Source: Brevifilum sp029548365
GTDB taxonomy: Bacteria > Chloroflexota > Anaerolineae > Anaerolineales > Anaerolineaceae
Assembly (NCBI GenBank): GCA_035376985.1
Contig: DAOSSA010000026.1
Coordinates: 1-31,559, forward strand
Direction of reading: 5' to 3'
Length of the DNA: 31,559 nucleotides
The notes under the pieces are model-generated. The model was not told the DNA's origin. It saw only the letters and a list, made by a program, of their open reading frames with translations, and did no database searches. Below, in pieces: positions 16,316 to 23,694 of the stretch. Numbering within the stretch: the first letter of the stretch is position 1; each line of letters opens with the position of its first letter. A program made the translations under genes and the position numbers.

Positions 16316-17080
16316 TCAGATATAGATGCGGTTCGGATCGAGCTTTTCCCGCAGGATGGTTAATTCTTCTTCAGTTGGCGGCGCTGTCACCTGGCAATCC
16401 CGGGCTTGCTTTAACGACCAGCCTGTATTCTCGTAAACCTGGTCAAAACTCACGCCCGGGTGCAAAGCAGTTAGGACCAGCTCGCCGTTATCATCGGGTG
16501 TGAGGATGCCGAGATTGGTGACCACGGCCTGGGGACCGCCGCCGCGCACGCCGGTTTTTACCCGGGCATCGCCGCCTGAAAGAAACCCGGCTGAAGTATG
16601 AAAATCCACCCTGGCGGGAAAACGCCGTTTTTGATGTGGTGTGATGATATAACAGCGATTGGCCCAGGCTGCGATCTCCATTGAACCGCCCGACCCTGGA
16701 AGGCGAACTTTGGGATGTTTGTATTCGCCGATGACCGTTGCGTTGATATTCCCGAACTGGTCAATCTGGGCGCCGCCCAGGAAACCGACATCCACATTGC
16801 CGCGCTGCAGGTAAAGCGAGAAGATGTCATACATACTGCAGACCGCGGTCGCGCCGGTTACCAGCGTTGGGTCGCCAATCGAAAGGGGCAGGCGCGCGGG
16901 TTGGGCTCCGATCACCCCTGCTTCGTAGATCATCTGCAGGTTGGGTGCATGAGTGCGCATGGCCAGGTTGCAGGCCAGGTTGGGGATCCCAACTCCGACG
17001 AAAACCACGTCGTGATCGTTTAACAGCCTGGCGGCATTCACCACCATCAATTCCTGTGGGTTATATCCTGATTTATCCAT
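16316..17080 (-). CDS. CoA-transferase family I, subunit B (GctB-like)
   Basis: This 254-residue beta subunit of a two-part CoA-transferase has Glu53 in QMIYEAGVIG at the position of the catalytic glutamate that forms the acyl-CoA intermediate in glutaconate CoA-transferase. The glycine-rich GGSMEIAAW and DFLGG-like VGFLGGAQID stretches belong to the same fold. It pairs with the alpha subunit 16 bp upstream; GAGGAAG lies about 6 nt before the ATG. The pair could act on glutaconate, an oxoacid or a fatty acid, since the family does not reveal its substrate from motifs alone. Length is close to known GctB proteins. Confidence 0.85.
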   Translation of the reverse strand: MDKSGYNPQELMVVNAARLLNDHDVVFVGVGIPNLACNLAMRTHAPNLQMIYEAGVIGAQPARLPLSIGDPTLVTGATAVCSMYDIFSLYLQRGNVDVGFLGGAQIDQFGNINATVIGEYKHPKVRLPGSGGSMEIAAWANRCYIITPHQKRRFPARVDFHTSAGFLSGGDARVKTGVRGGGPQAVVTNLGILTPDDNGELVLTALHPGVSFDQVYENTGWSLKQARDCQVTAPPTEEELTILREKLDPNRIYI

Positions 17081-17096
17081 GATTTCTTCCTCGTGG

Positions 17097-17999
17097 CTAA
17101 TATGCGCCGTAGTTCACAGGTTGGGAGAAGCGATCGCCAGGTTTCAGCCTGTGGTGAACTTCAGAGCCCAGTTTATCCCAGTACGCCGCCCGGTCGGGCA
17201 GGCCAAACACCCATTCATCCAGGTAATCCTGGGCTCCCTGCTGGGTTTTGCTAACCTGGTCCCAGTTCATGTAGAATTCGTTATCCCGATCGTAATAACC
17301 CTGGGTGTAGGAGGGATGGGCACAATAAGGGACGTGACAGATAGCGTCGACCACCATCCCGGGGATGATCGTGCGGTTGGGGTCGGAGCGGATAACCGCT
17401 TGATCGACCACTTCTTCCACCGTCAGGATCACCCGCTGGCTGGCGAAGGCAGCCAATTGCTGTTCACCCAAAATGCCCCAGACCTGGGCGTTGCCCTGCT
17501 GATCCGCGCGCTGGGCGTGGACGATGGCTACATGTGGTGTCAACGGGGGCACCACCACCACCGCTGCCCCGCTGTAAGGGTCGGCGATTTGCCGGTAATT
17601 GGGGTTATTGGCTGCCAGGTCGGCTGCGCCGGTGGGGTTCATGGGCATGAAGGGTAAGCCGCTGGCGCCCGCCTGTAACCGACTGATCATGCCAAAATGC
17701 GAGTATTCTTCCCACTCCAGCTCACCGGATTCGAGGGCAGCCCGGATGCGGTGCAGGGAGCCCACCCCGGGATTGCCGATATAAGAGAAGATTAATTTCC
17801 GGGCACACCCGGCTGCCACCATCTGGTCGTAGATCAAATCGGGGGTGGCACGCGCCAGGGTGAGGTTCCTCAAGCCTTGGCGAATAATCTCATGACCGGC
17901 GGCAAAGGGGATCAGGTGGGTGAAACCACTGGCATATACCAGGTCACCCGGATGTATATGGTCCCTGATGGCCTCATGCAACGACATTAACTTACTCAT
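17097..17999 (-). CDS. CoA-transferase family I, subunit A (GctA-like)
   Basis: This 300-residue alpha subunit partners the GctB-like protein. The opening KLMSLHEAIRDHIHPGDLVYASGFTH, split as KLMSLHEAIRDHIHPGD and LVYASGFTH, is the CoA-transferase I start, and GNPGVGS plus a long region with YYDRDNEFYMNWDQ match GctA-type chains. I prefer the ATG at 17999: GGGAG lies 10 nt before it, whereas the in-frame ATG at 18008 is only 1 nt from that site. Together the two chains would move CoA between an acid and acyl-CoA, possibly in amino-acid fermentation; the aldehyde dehydrogenase for glutamate semialdehyde lies upstream but behind its own terminator. Confidence 0.85.
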   Translation of the reverse strand: MSKLMSLHEAIRDHIHPGDLVYASGFTHLIPFAAGHEIIRQGLRNLTLARATPDLIYDQMVAAGCARKLIFSYIGNPGVGSLHRIRAALESGELEWEEYSHFGMISRLQAGASGLPFMPMNPTGAADLAANNPNYRQIADPYSGAAVVVVPPLTPHVAIVHAQRADQQGNAQVWGILGEQQLAAFASQRVILTVEEVVDQAVIRSDPNRTIIPGMVVDAICHVPYCAHPSYTQGYYDRDNEFYMNWDQVSKTQQGAQDYLDEWVFGLPDRAAYWDKLGSEVHHRLKPGDRFSQPVNYGAY

Positions 18000-18272
18000 A
18001 ATAGCCATTCTCCCAGCGATGATCCGATTGACCTTCTTGACACGACTTGTTTCTTGTGAGCAATGAAAACCTGGCTCTGCGCGGGGAGCGCGCTCGCAAG
18101 CGTTTCCACCGCAGAAATCCTGAAAATGTTTCCACTGCCCCGCTGACCATTAATTCTCGTGCGGGTTGATCGGATTGCGTCGCCACGAAGCCCATTACCG
18201 GGGCAACAAATCCAGCGATCAACATCAGGAAACCAGGCTGCGCAAGTAGAAAACGGATCATCTTATGATATT
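18000..18272. other. Intergenic region upstream of the CoA-transferase
   Basis: This stretch lies between the aldehyde dehydrogenase terminator and the CoA-transferase. On the minus strand an 89-codon frame (18261-17992) begins with a hydrophobic FLMLIAGFVAPVMGFVA segment but turns into a basic, low-pattern tail and has no ribosome site. It could be a decayed or shadow frame. No convincing promoter was found here. Confidence 0.4.
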
Positions 18273-18305
18273 AAAAAGCCGGGCGGCAGATGGACGCGCC
18301 ACCCG
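18273..18305 (-). terminator. Intrinsic terminator after the aldehyde dehydrogenase
   Basis: On the minus strand CCGGGTGGC pairs with GCCGCCCGG over nine positions (one G-U) around a 10-nt loop and is followed by CTTTTTAAT. It is a strong rho-independent terminator 26 bp past the stop and separates the aldehyde dehydrogenase from the CoA-transferase genes. Confidence 0.85.
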
Positions 18306-18330
18306 GTTGATCAGTCTTGTTCAGGTTCAC

Positions 18331-19917
18331 TCAGGAGCGGCGTACCTGGTTGCGGATTTGTTCCTGCAAATACAGCGGCAGGTAGTAGAAACCGCCTGAG
18401 TTTTTGCCGCTGGATCCAGAGCCCTTCCTGCCGCCAAAGGGCTGATAGCCCGGCCATGCGCCGGTTGTAGCGCCCTGTGGGCGGTTGGCATATGCCACGC
18501 CGGCTTCAATGTGATCATAGAACCAGCCCACTTCGTCTTCAGGCCCATAGAATCCAGCGGTTAAACCGTACTTGGTGCTGTTAGCCAGGGTCATCGCTTC
18601 CGAAAGGTCCCGTACCGCGTGCACCATGACGATCGGCAGGAACATCTCATGCTTCCACAACCGATGCTCCAGGGGGACCTCGACGGCGATGGTCGGCTGG
18701 CAGAAATAACCTCTGGCATAATCGCCTTCGGTGATCACCTCTCCGCCTGTCAGTATTTTTCCGGCTGCTTTAAGTTCAGCGGTAAAGGTTTGATAGTCTT
18801 CGTAGGCAGCACGATTGATTACCGGACCCATATAGGTGTTGCGCTCCGCAGGATCACCGACTTTTAATGTTCCAGCCAGCTCAACCATGCGGGCGACAAG
18901 CGCGTCATGCACCTCTGCCTCGACAAACACCCGTGAACAGGCGGAACATTTCTGCCCCTGCAATCCGAAAGCAGAGCGGACAATGCCGATGGCAGCGTCA
19001 TCCAGATTGGCATGCTTGGAGACGATCGCCGGATTTTTGCCTCCCAGCTCCAGGATGACAGGACGCACATAATCGCTCTGCGCAAAGCTGCGGAAAATAC
19101 CCATACCGACATCATAGGAACCGGTAAAGGTGATTCCGTCGATGTCTTTGCTCTCCACGATGGCTTTACCCACGGTTGAACCGGGTCCGGTCACAAAGTT
19201 GACCACGCCGTCAGGGATGCCAGCCTGGCGAAAACAATCCACCAGGATGGATGGCGACCAGACCGTGTTCGAGGCCGGCTTGATCACCACGGTGTTACCT
19301 GCCACCAGAGCAGCCCCGACCGGGCCGCCGGTGAGGGCGGGTGGGAAGTTGAAAGGGCTGATCACAGCCCACACACCGTAGGGCTTGAGCACTGAGGTAT
19401 TGGAGGAATCAAAACCGATCAGGGGGTCTTTTCCCATCCTTGCCCGATAGCCGCGGTTGGCTTCCATTTGATCGCAGGCATAGCGGATCAATTCGGGTGT
19501 TTCAGCCACGTCGCCCAGGGCTTCCATGCGGTTTTTGCCGACTTCCAGGGTGACCGCTGCGCCGATCTCAAACAGGCGTTGGTCAATCAAATCTGCGGTT
19601 TTGCGGAGCAGGTATACCCGCTCATCCCAATACATTTGACTCCAGCCAGGGAAGGCCTGTTGGGCGGCTGCGATGGCATCCTCAGCGTCCTGTATACTGC
19701 CTCTCTGGTAAGTGATGAGGTGCAAATCGGTGTTGATGGGAGAAACCAGTTTATTTTTTTCAGCTGAGAAGCGTTCTTCACCAGCGATAAACATTGGAAT
19801 TTCCAGCCCCAGGTTTTGTTTCTGCACCCTCATCGCTTCTGCAAAGCGGGTATGTAATTCTTCCGGAGGGTCGAACATAGTGGAATACGTGAGCTTAAAG
19901 ATTGAATTGTCGGTCAT
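18331..19917 (-). CDS. pruA: Glutamate-gamma-semialdehyde (1-pyrroline-5-carboxylate) dehydrogenase
   Basis: This 528-residue aldehyde dehydrogenase oxidises glutamate gamma-semialdehyde to glutamate with NAD(P)+, the second step of proline breakdown. The catalytic Cys324 lies in GLQGQKCSACSR, a form typical of this subfamily; Glu290 in LELGGKNP is the general base and Asn190 in SPFNFP forms the oxyanion hole. The long N terminus (about 45 residues before the first beta strand) also fits P5C dehydrogenase rather than generic ALDH. AGGAGA lies 11-12 nt before the ATG. No proline dehydrogenase is in the window, so it may serve arginine/ornithine as well. It has its own terminator (18273-18305). 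Confidence 0.85.
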   Translation of the reverse strand: MTDNSIFKLTYSTMFDPPEELHTRFAEAMRVQKQNLGLEIPMFIAGEERFSAEKNKLVSPINTDLHLITYQRGSIQDAEDAIAAAQQAFPGWSQMYWDERVYLLRKTADLIDQRLFEIGAAVTLEVGKNRMEALGDVAETPELIRYACDQMEANRGYRARMGKDPLIGFDSSNTSVLKPYGVWAVISPFNFPPALTGGPVGAALVAGNTVVIKPASNTVWSPSILVDCFRQAGIPDGVVNFVTGPGSTVGKAIVESKDIDGITFTGSYDVGMGIFRSFAQSDYVRPVILELGGKNPAIVSKHANLDDAAIGIVRSAFGLQGQKCSACSRVFVEAEVHDALVARMVELAGTLKVGDPAERNTYMGPVINRAAYEDYQTFTAELKAAGKILTGGEVITEGDYARGYFCQPTIAVEVPLEHRLWKHEMFLPIVMVHAVRDLSEAMTLANSTKYGLTAGFYGPEDEVGWFYDHIEAGVAYANRPQGATTGAWPGYQPFGGRKGSGSSGKNSGGFYYLPLYLQEQIRNQVRRS

Positions 19918-19931
19918 GAGGAAGTACGTCT

Positions 19932-19989
19932 CCTGATCTGTAGTGAAATATTGTAGTTTACTAACAGTAAGATTTTATCACAGATCAGG
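19932..19989. promoter_or_regulatory. Inverted repeat in the aldehyde dehydrogenase leader
   Basis: CCTGATCTGT (19932-19941) and ACAGATCAGG (19980-19989) form a perfect 10-bp inverted repeat separated by 38 bp, just upstream of the aldehyde dehydrogenase. The left arm overlaps its ribosome-binding region. It may be an operator pair or an mRNA hairpin. No promoter boxes were clear between the arms except GATAAAAT on the minus strand. Confidence 0.4.
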
Positions 19990-20074
19990 GGGTAGGTGAT
20001 AGGAGATAGCTGGTAGTAGGTAGTAGGTGGCTGGGCAGATGTTTCTCCGGGCACTATTTAGGACGGGTCGCCAT
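19990..20074. repeat. Low-complexity purine-rich spacer
   Basis: GGTAGTAGGTAGTAGGTGG and neighbouring GATAGGAGATAG-type runs make a short imperfect GTA/GGTAGTA repeat. It contains no gene and no clear signal. Confidence 0.6.
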
Positions 20075-22273
20075 TCACCAATTCCTGGTTCCCACTTTCT
20101 CCCGCTCAAAGCGCAGGGCGCGCAGACCGTTCAATGTCACCAACAGCGAGACGCCCATATCCGCTAAAACCGCCAGCCACAGGGGTGTAAAGCCAAAGAG
20201 CGCCAATACCGCCACCAGCAGTTTGCTGCCCAGGCTAAAGCTGATGTTTTGACGGATCAACCGGTTGGCAAAGGTCGACAACCGGATGGCAAAGGGCAGT
20301 TTGTGGAGATCATCCGCCATCAATACCACATCGGCGGTTTCCATGGCCTGAGCGCTGCCGCTGCCCCCCATCGCGATCCCCAGGTTTGCGGCTGCCAGTG
20401 CTGGAGCATCGTTGATCCCATCGCCCACCATGGCAATCGGCCCATAATCCTGGCGCAGTATTTCAACGATCTGTTGTTTGTCGCCGGGCAATAAGCTGGC
20501 GCGGACCTCGTCGATGCCGATATCGCCGCCCACCTTGTTGGCGACGACGCGATTGTCCCCGGTCAGCAGAATGGTTTTCTTCCCCATTCCTTTGAGCTCT
20601 GTAATCACATTGGCTGATTCTTTGCGCAGGGTATCGGCAACAGCGATGAAGCCGCGTACCCGCTGTCCGTCGCATAAAAGCATGGCGGTTTTTCCCTCGG
20701 CTTCCGCCTGGTCAACCCAGGTATCCACCTGGGGCGGTACGATGTGCTCTTCTGCAAATAAACGTCGGCTGCCAATGGTCATCAGATGATCATTAATCAG
20801 ACCTTCCAGACCCATACCACCGCGCGCCACCAAGTTTTCCGCTGCTGGATAACATTCCGTCAGTCCGCGTTGCTCAGCTTCCCTGGTGATCGCCTGGGCT
20901 AATGGGTGGGTGCTGTGGCGCTCCAGGGCATAAGCAAGGGCGATCATATCATTGCAGGGTTCACAATTGACCCCACCCAGGCAGTCCAGATCTTTGCTGT
21001 CCACCACCTGCGGTTCGCCGCGGGTAAGGGTGCCGGTCTTATCAAAGGCGAAGGTGCGCAGTTTGGATAGAGCCTCCAGGAAGATACTGCCTTTGAACAA
21101 AACCCCTGCTCGGGCCGCGCGGGTCAATCCGGCAGCCATGGTGACCGGGGTGGAGATCACCAGCGCACAGGGACAACTGATGATCAATAAAGCCAGGGCG
21201 CGGTACAGCCAGCCGCGACTGCCATCAGCCGGGTTCAAAAAAGGCGCACCCAGGACCACGGGCGGGATAATAGCCACCAGCAGAGCCAGCAGAACCATCG
21301 CGGGGGTGTAATAATGGGCAAAGAGGTCGATGAATTTCTGGCTTTGAGACTGGCGCGACTGCGCCTGGGTGACCAGTTCGATGATGCGGTGCAGTGAACT
21401 GTCGCCAACCAGACGGGTGACCTGGATGACCAATTTTCCAGACCCGTTGACCGTGCCGCTGAAGACGTCATCGCCCGGCGCTTTCCAGACCGGGATGCTC
21501 TCGCCGGTAATGGTTGCCTGATCAACATCGCTGTTGCCTTCCAACACGACGCCGTCAATCGGGATGCGCTCTCCCGGGCTGACCAGGATCGTGTCGCCCG
21601 GGGACAATTTCTCCACCGGTACGAGCTGCTCCTGGCCGTCTGCCAGTTTGAGTGCGTGGGTGGGGGTTAATTCCTTCAGCTGGGCAATGGCGCCGCGGGC
21701 GCGTTCGTTGGTGAAACCCTCCAGAGCTTCAGCGATACTGAACAACAGGATCATACTGGCTGCCTCGGCGTATTCGCCGATGGCCACCGCGCCGATGCCG
21801 GCGACGGTCATCAGGAAATTGATATTAAAGCTGCGGTTAACCCATAGGTGAACCAGCCCACTGCGGGCGATCGGCCAGCCGGCCAGAATCAAAGCCCCAA
21901 TCTGCAGCGCGATCACTGTCCAACCGGGCGCTCCCAGCCGGTTCACCGCGAGGGACAGCAGAATGATTACGCCAGCGATTAAGGCTAATTTCGCTTCGAT
22001 TTGCTGGAGCATGTAACGCCAGAAGCCCACCAGGGCATTTGCTTCTGCGGCAGGCGGAAGGCTGGCAGACGTGCCGTCATCCACACCGTAGCCCAGTTGG
22101 GTGACCAGCTTTCGCAACTGACCTTCATCGACAGCACCGCGTACCGTCAACGAGCCATCAAAAAAATGCAATTCGACGGTTTCCACACCGGGTGCAGCAG
22201 CCACTGAGGCTTCCAGCCCGCGGGCGCAATCCAGACAATCTAAACCGGTAATCTTTAAATTTGTTTCTGTCAT
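20075..22273 (-). CDS. cadA: Zinc/cadmium-exporting P1B-type ATPase
   Basis: This 732-residue membrane ATPase exports soft divalent metals. An N-terminal heavy-metal-associated domain has GLDCLDCARG (Cys13 and Cys16). About eight membrane helices follow, with the CPC ion-binding motif in ISCPCALVIST near residue 367 and the phosphorylated Asp in FDKTGTLTRG near 411. The late helices hold a Lys (GSKLLVA) and ADMG, the P1B-2 signature for Zn, Cd and Pb. After the phosphorylation site there is an unusual DCLGGVNCEPCND cysteine cluster before the HP motif. I chose the ATG at 22273; a TTG at 22291 would overlap the regulator. It is transcribed behind the ArsR gene, which overlaps or abuts it. Confidence 0.92.
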   Translation of the reverse strand: MTETNLKITGLDCLDCARGLEASVAAAPGVETVELHFFDGSLTVRGAVDEGQLRKLVTQLGYGVDDGTSASLPPAAEANALVGFWRYMLQQIEAKLALIAGVIILLSLAVNRLGAPGWTVIALQIGALILAGWPIARSGLVHLWVNRSFNINFLMTVAGIGAVAIGEYAEAASMILLFSIAEALEGFTNERARGAIAQLKELTPTHALKLADGQEQLVPVEKLSPGDTILVSPGERIPIDGVVLEGNSDVDQATITGESIPVWKAPGDDVFSGTVNGSGKLVIQVTRLVGDSSLHRIIELVTQAQSRQSQSQKFIDLFAHYYTPAMVLLALLVAIIPPVVLGAPFLNPADGSRGWLYRALALLIISCPCALVISTPVTMAAGLTRAARAGVLFKGSIFLEALSKLRTFAFDKTGTLTRGEPQVVDSKDLDCLGGVNCEPCNDMIALAYALERHSTHPLAQAITREAEQRGLTECYPAAENLVARGGMGLEGLINDHLMTIGSRRLFAEEHIVPPQVDTWVDQAEAEGKTAMLLCDGQRVRGFIAVADTLRKESANVITELKGMGKKTILLTGDNRVVANKVGGDIGIDEVRASLLPGDKQQIVEILRQDYGPIAMVGDGINDAPALAAANLGIAMGGSGSAQAMETADVVLMADDLHKLPFAIRLSTFANRLIRQNISFSLGSKLLVAVLALFGFTPLWLAVLADMGVSLLVTLNGLRALRFEREKVGTRNW

Positions 22274-22287
22274 AAATCTATTTCGCC

Positions 22288-22617
22288 TCAATCATGCAGA
22301 ACATGTTCAAAGGTGCGCAGAAGGATGCCACGGACATGATCGTCAGCCAGGTCGTAGTACACCTCGCGCCCCTCTTTGCGATAACGTACAATGTTAAGAC
22401 TGCGCAATAACCGCAGTTGGTGAGACACCGCGCTCTGTGAGACGTCCAAATGCTCGGCGATATTCCCTACACAGCGCTCTTCAGCAAATAGCAAAGCCAG
22501 GATTTTCAGCCGGGTGGGATCTGCCAGGGCTTTAAAGCTTTCTGCCATGGCGTGGATCGCGCTTTCTGAGAGGGCTTCGTAATTAATTTCAACAGGTGTA
22601 TTTGTCGCAGCTTGCAT
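22288..22617 (-). CDS. ArsR/SmtB-family metal repressor, CzrA-like zinc sensor
   Basis: This 109-residue winged-helix repressor should release DNA when zinc or a similar metal is high, inducing the ATPase downstream. The recognition helix is in HLDVSQSAVSHQLRLLRS (about 57-73). The C-terminal helix has Asp92, His94, His105 and His108, with exactly the spacing of the alpha5 metal ligands of CzrA (Asp84, His86, His97, His100). The alpha3 cysteine site ELCVC is absent (here ERCVG, with one Cys). I chose the ATG at 22617, six bases after GGAG; two upstream in-frame ATGs at 22629 and 22623 are covered by that site. The gene ends 15 bp before the ATPase start. Confidence 0.88.
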   Translation of the reverse strand: MQAATNTPVEINYEALSESAIHAMAESFKALADPTRLKILALLFAEERCVGNIAEHLDVSQSAVSHQLRLLRSLNIVRYRKEGREVYYDLADDHVRGILLRTFEHVLHD

Positions 22618-22632
22618 CGTCATCTCCATAAA

Positions 22633-22684
22633 TACATGAGCATATATTCATGCATTATTTTAATGCATTTTGGATTTTTGTCAA
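22633..22684 (-). promoter_or_regulatory. Promoter and ArsR-type operator of the metal-export operon
   Basis: On the minus strand TTGACA (22684-22679), a 16-nt spacer and TAAAAT (22662-22657) form a promoter. Two overlapping palindromes cover the -10 box and start site: CATGA (22635-22639) with TCATG (22648-22652), spaced as in SmtB/CzrA operators (ATGA...TCAT), and the perfect ATGCATT (22650-22656) with AATGCAT (22662-22668). A repressor bound there would block RNA polymerase. Confidence 0.75.
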
Positions 22685-22791
22685 ACTTTTTGACAGAGAG
22701 TGTTGAAAAACAAATTGTATTTAATAATCGGTTTGTGAATGAACTCAATAATTTATAACATGTATGAATATTATGAATATTATCATAATTC

Positions 22792-22824
22792 GTAGGGGAG
22801 TGCTTCGCGAAGGGTTACCCCTAC
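22792..22824. repeat. Short GTAGGGG palindromic element
   Basis: GTAGGGG (22792-22798) and CCCCTAC (22818-22824) enclose the perfect palindrome CTTCGCGAAG (22803-22812). The same ends and inner palindrome occur in the longer copies at 284-373 and 23273-23381. Confidence 0.75.
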
Positions 22825-22893
22825 GGGTTACCAACAAATCAAACTCCCTGCGATTGATGCATCAGCCCGGGGTCACGGGTAAAAAATCCGTAG

Positions 22894-22927
22894 GTCACCG
22901 TGTGTTCACGCCAGTGAACCACGTGAC
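22894..22927. repeat. Hairpin
   Basis: GTCACCGTGTGTTCAC is followed by GCCA and GTGAACCACGTGAC, which pair over about 14 bp with two single-base bulges. It is not followed by a T tract, so a terminator is unlikely; it probably belongs to the repeat cluster. Confidence 0.6.
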
Positions 22928-22931
22928 AATG

Positions 22932-23235
22932 CCTGTCATCACAAGCTATGACTGCGAAGCGCCACCAAGCAATGCGAATTTGTCATCGCGAGCTTGCGAA
23001 GCGACCTCATGTTTCCACCAGAAATTGCTTCTCTCCGCTGCGCTCCGATCGCAATGACAACGCGTTTGCCTGTCATCACAAGCTATGACTGCGAAGCGCC
23101 ACCAACCAATGCGAATTTGTCATCGCGAGCTTGCGAAGCGATCTCATGTTTCCACCAGAGATTGCTTCTCTCCGCTGCGCTCCGATCGCAATGACAACGC
23201 GTTTGTTTGTCATCGCGAACTTGCGAAACGATCTC
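22932..23235. repeat. 137-bp tandem repeat containing a REP-like palindrome
   Basis: Two copies (22932-23068, 23069-23205) differ at only a few positions; a third begins at about 23206 but keeps only the left arm. Each copy has a 79-bp imperfect palindrome, for example 23118-23196: outer arms TTGTCATCGCGA / TCGCAATGACAA, inner arms GAAGCGATCTC / GAGATTGCTTC, with one mismatch each. The TGTCAT...GCGA...ATGACA pattern is like a palindromic repeat seen in many bacterial genomes. Confidence 0.85.
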
Positions 23236-23272
23236 GGTTTTTGGTGATGCACCCGAAATAGATAATCCCATC

Positions 23273-23410
23273 GTAGGGGCGAACCTTCGCGAAGCACTCT
23301 TCGAGCTGTGCCTGCCCTGGGCAACCACAGCTCAATACCCTTGCAGGGCACAGGGAGTGTTACGTGAAAGTCCGCCCCTACAAATGACGCTGAATTAAGA
23401 ACCAACCCAT
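23273..23410. repeat. Long GTAGGGGC palindromic element with shared tail
   Basis: A 109-bp element with ends GTAGGGGCG / CGCCCCTAC (23273-23381) includes an internal perfect hairpin GAGCTGTG / CACAGCTC and the CCCTTGCAGGGCACAGGGAG segment. From about 23334 to 23410 it is nearly identical to 323-402, including the tail AAATGACGCTGAATTAAGA. It ends about 15 bp before a TTGACA. Confidence 0.8.
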
Positions 23411-23424
23411 ACATCAGCACTTTC

Positions 23425-23446
23425 TTGACAAATTCAGGTGTATAAT
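23425..23446 (+). promoter_or_regulatory. Candidate promoter of the MgtE-NRAMP operon
   Basis: An exact TATAAT at 23441-23446, preceded directly by TG (GTGTATAAT), would start transcription near 23453. TTGACA is present at 23425-23430 but only 10 nt away, too close for a normal -35 box, so the -10 box is probably used alone or with an unrecognised upstream element. Confidence 0.55.
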
Positions 23447-23452
23447 TAGGGC

Positions 23453-23694
23453 AGATTTCATGCTGTGTCGTACGGTTAGCCTCAGAACACAGAGGGATGA
23501 TAGCAAGAAGTTAAATGAGTGTGTTAGCTATTTACAATGACAGAAAATAACGAAACAAGCACGTTAGACAGTGATAGTTCCAGCGGCGATAGACGCCGGG
23601 GAGCAAATACGGGTTGCCAGATGCAAACAATTTAGGCTGAGCTCACCTCTTGAATGCAGCAGGAGCCTGATTTGCATCAGGCTCTTGTTATTGT
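23453..23694 (+). ncRNA. Structured attenuator leader of unknown class (candidate riboswitch)
   Basis: About 280 nt separate the promoter from the first start codon. Local hairpins include CTGTGT/ACACAG and CGGCG/CGCCG. The 3' part contains two helices that cannot form together. An antiterminator pairs GATGCAAA (23620-23627) with TTTGCATC (23671-23678) and TTAGGCT (23632-23638) with AGCCTGA (23664-23670). The terminator pairs GAGCCTGAT (23663-23671) with ATCAGGCTC (23676-23684). It does not contain the blocks I know for the M-box, yybP-ykoY (Mn), NiCo, ydaO, cobalamin or T-box elements. Because the downstream genes are metal-transport genes, the signal is likely a metal, perhaps magnesium or manganese; that is inference. 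Confidence 0.7.
23663..23694 (+). terminator. Leader terminator before the MgtE-like gene
   Basis: A perfect 9-bp stem, GAGCCTGAT/ATCAGGCTC with a TTGC loop, is followed by TTGTTATTGT. It lies 40 bp before the start codon and is the off-state partner of the antiterminator helix. Confidence 0.75.

Larger units (their letters stand above)
22690..23430. other. Gene-free region filled with dispersed hairpin repeats
   Basis: No convincing coding region lies here. It holds an AT-rich start with tandem ATATTATGAATATTAT (22767-22785 region), a GTAGGGGC element (22792-22824), a hairpin at 22894-22927, a 137-bp tandem repeat (22932-23205) with a partial third copy, and a long GTAGGGGC element (23273-23381) whose tail runs to about 23410. 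Small reading frames across it change with the repeat units and have no protein pattern. Confidence 0.8.

Noticed and set aside
17992..18261. 89-codon minus-strand gene
   Set aside because: No ribosome site; only the first half is hydrophobic and the tail is basic and without pattern; it overlaps the CoA-transferase start. Kept only as a note in the intergenic entry.
22764..23420. Several 60-115-codon frames in the repeat cluster
   Set aside because: They run through repeated palindromes and repeat the same peptide in step with the DNA repeat; no start signals.
23425..23446. Standard TTGACA/TATAAT promoter
   Set aside because: The boxes are only 10 nt apart, too close for both to be used together; I kept the TATAAT alone as the better candidate.
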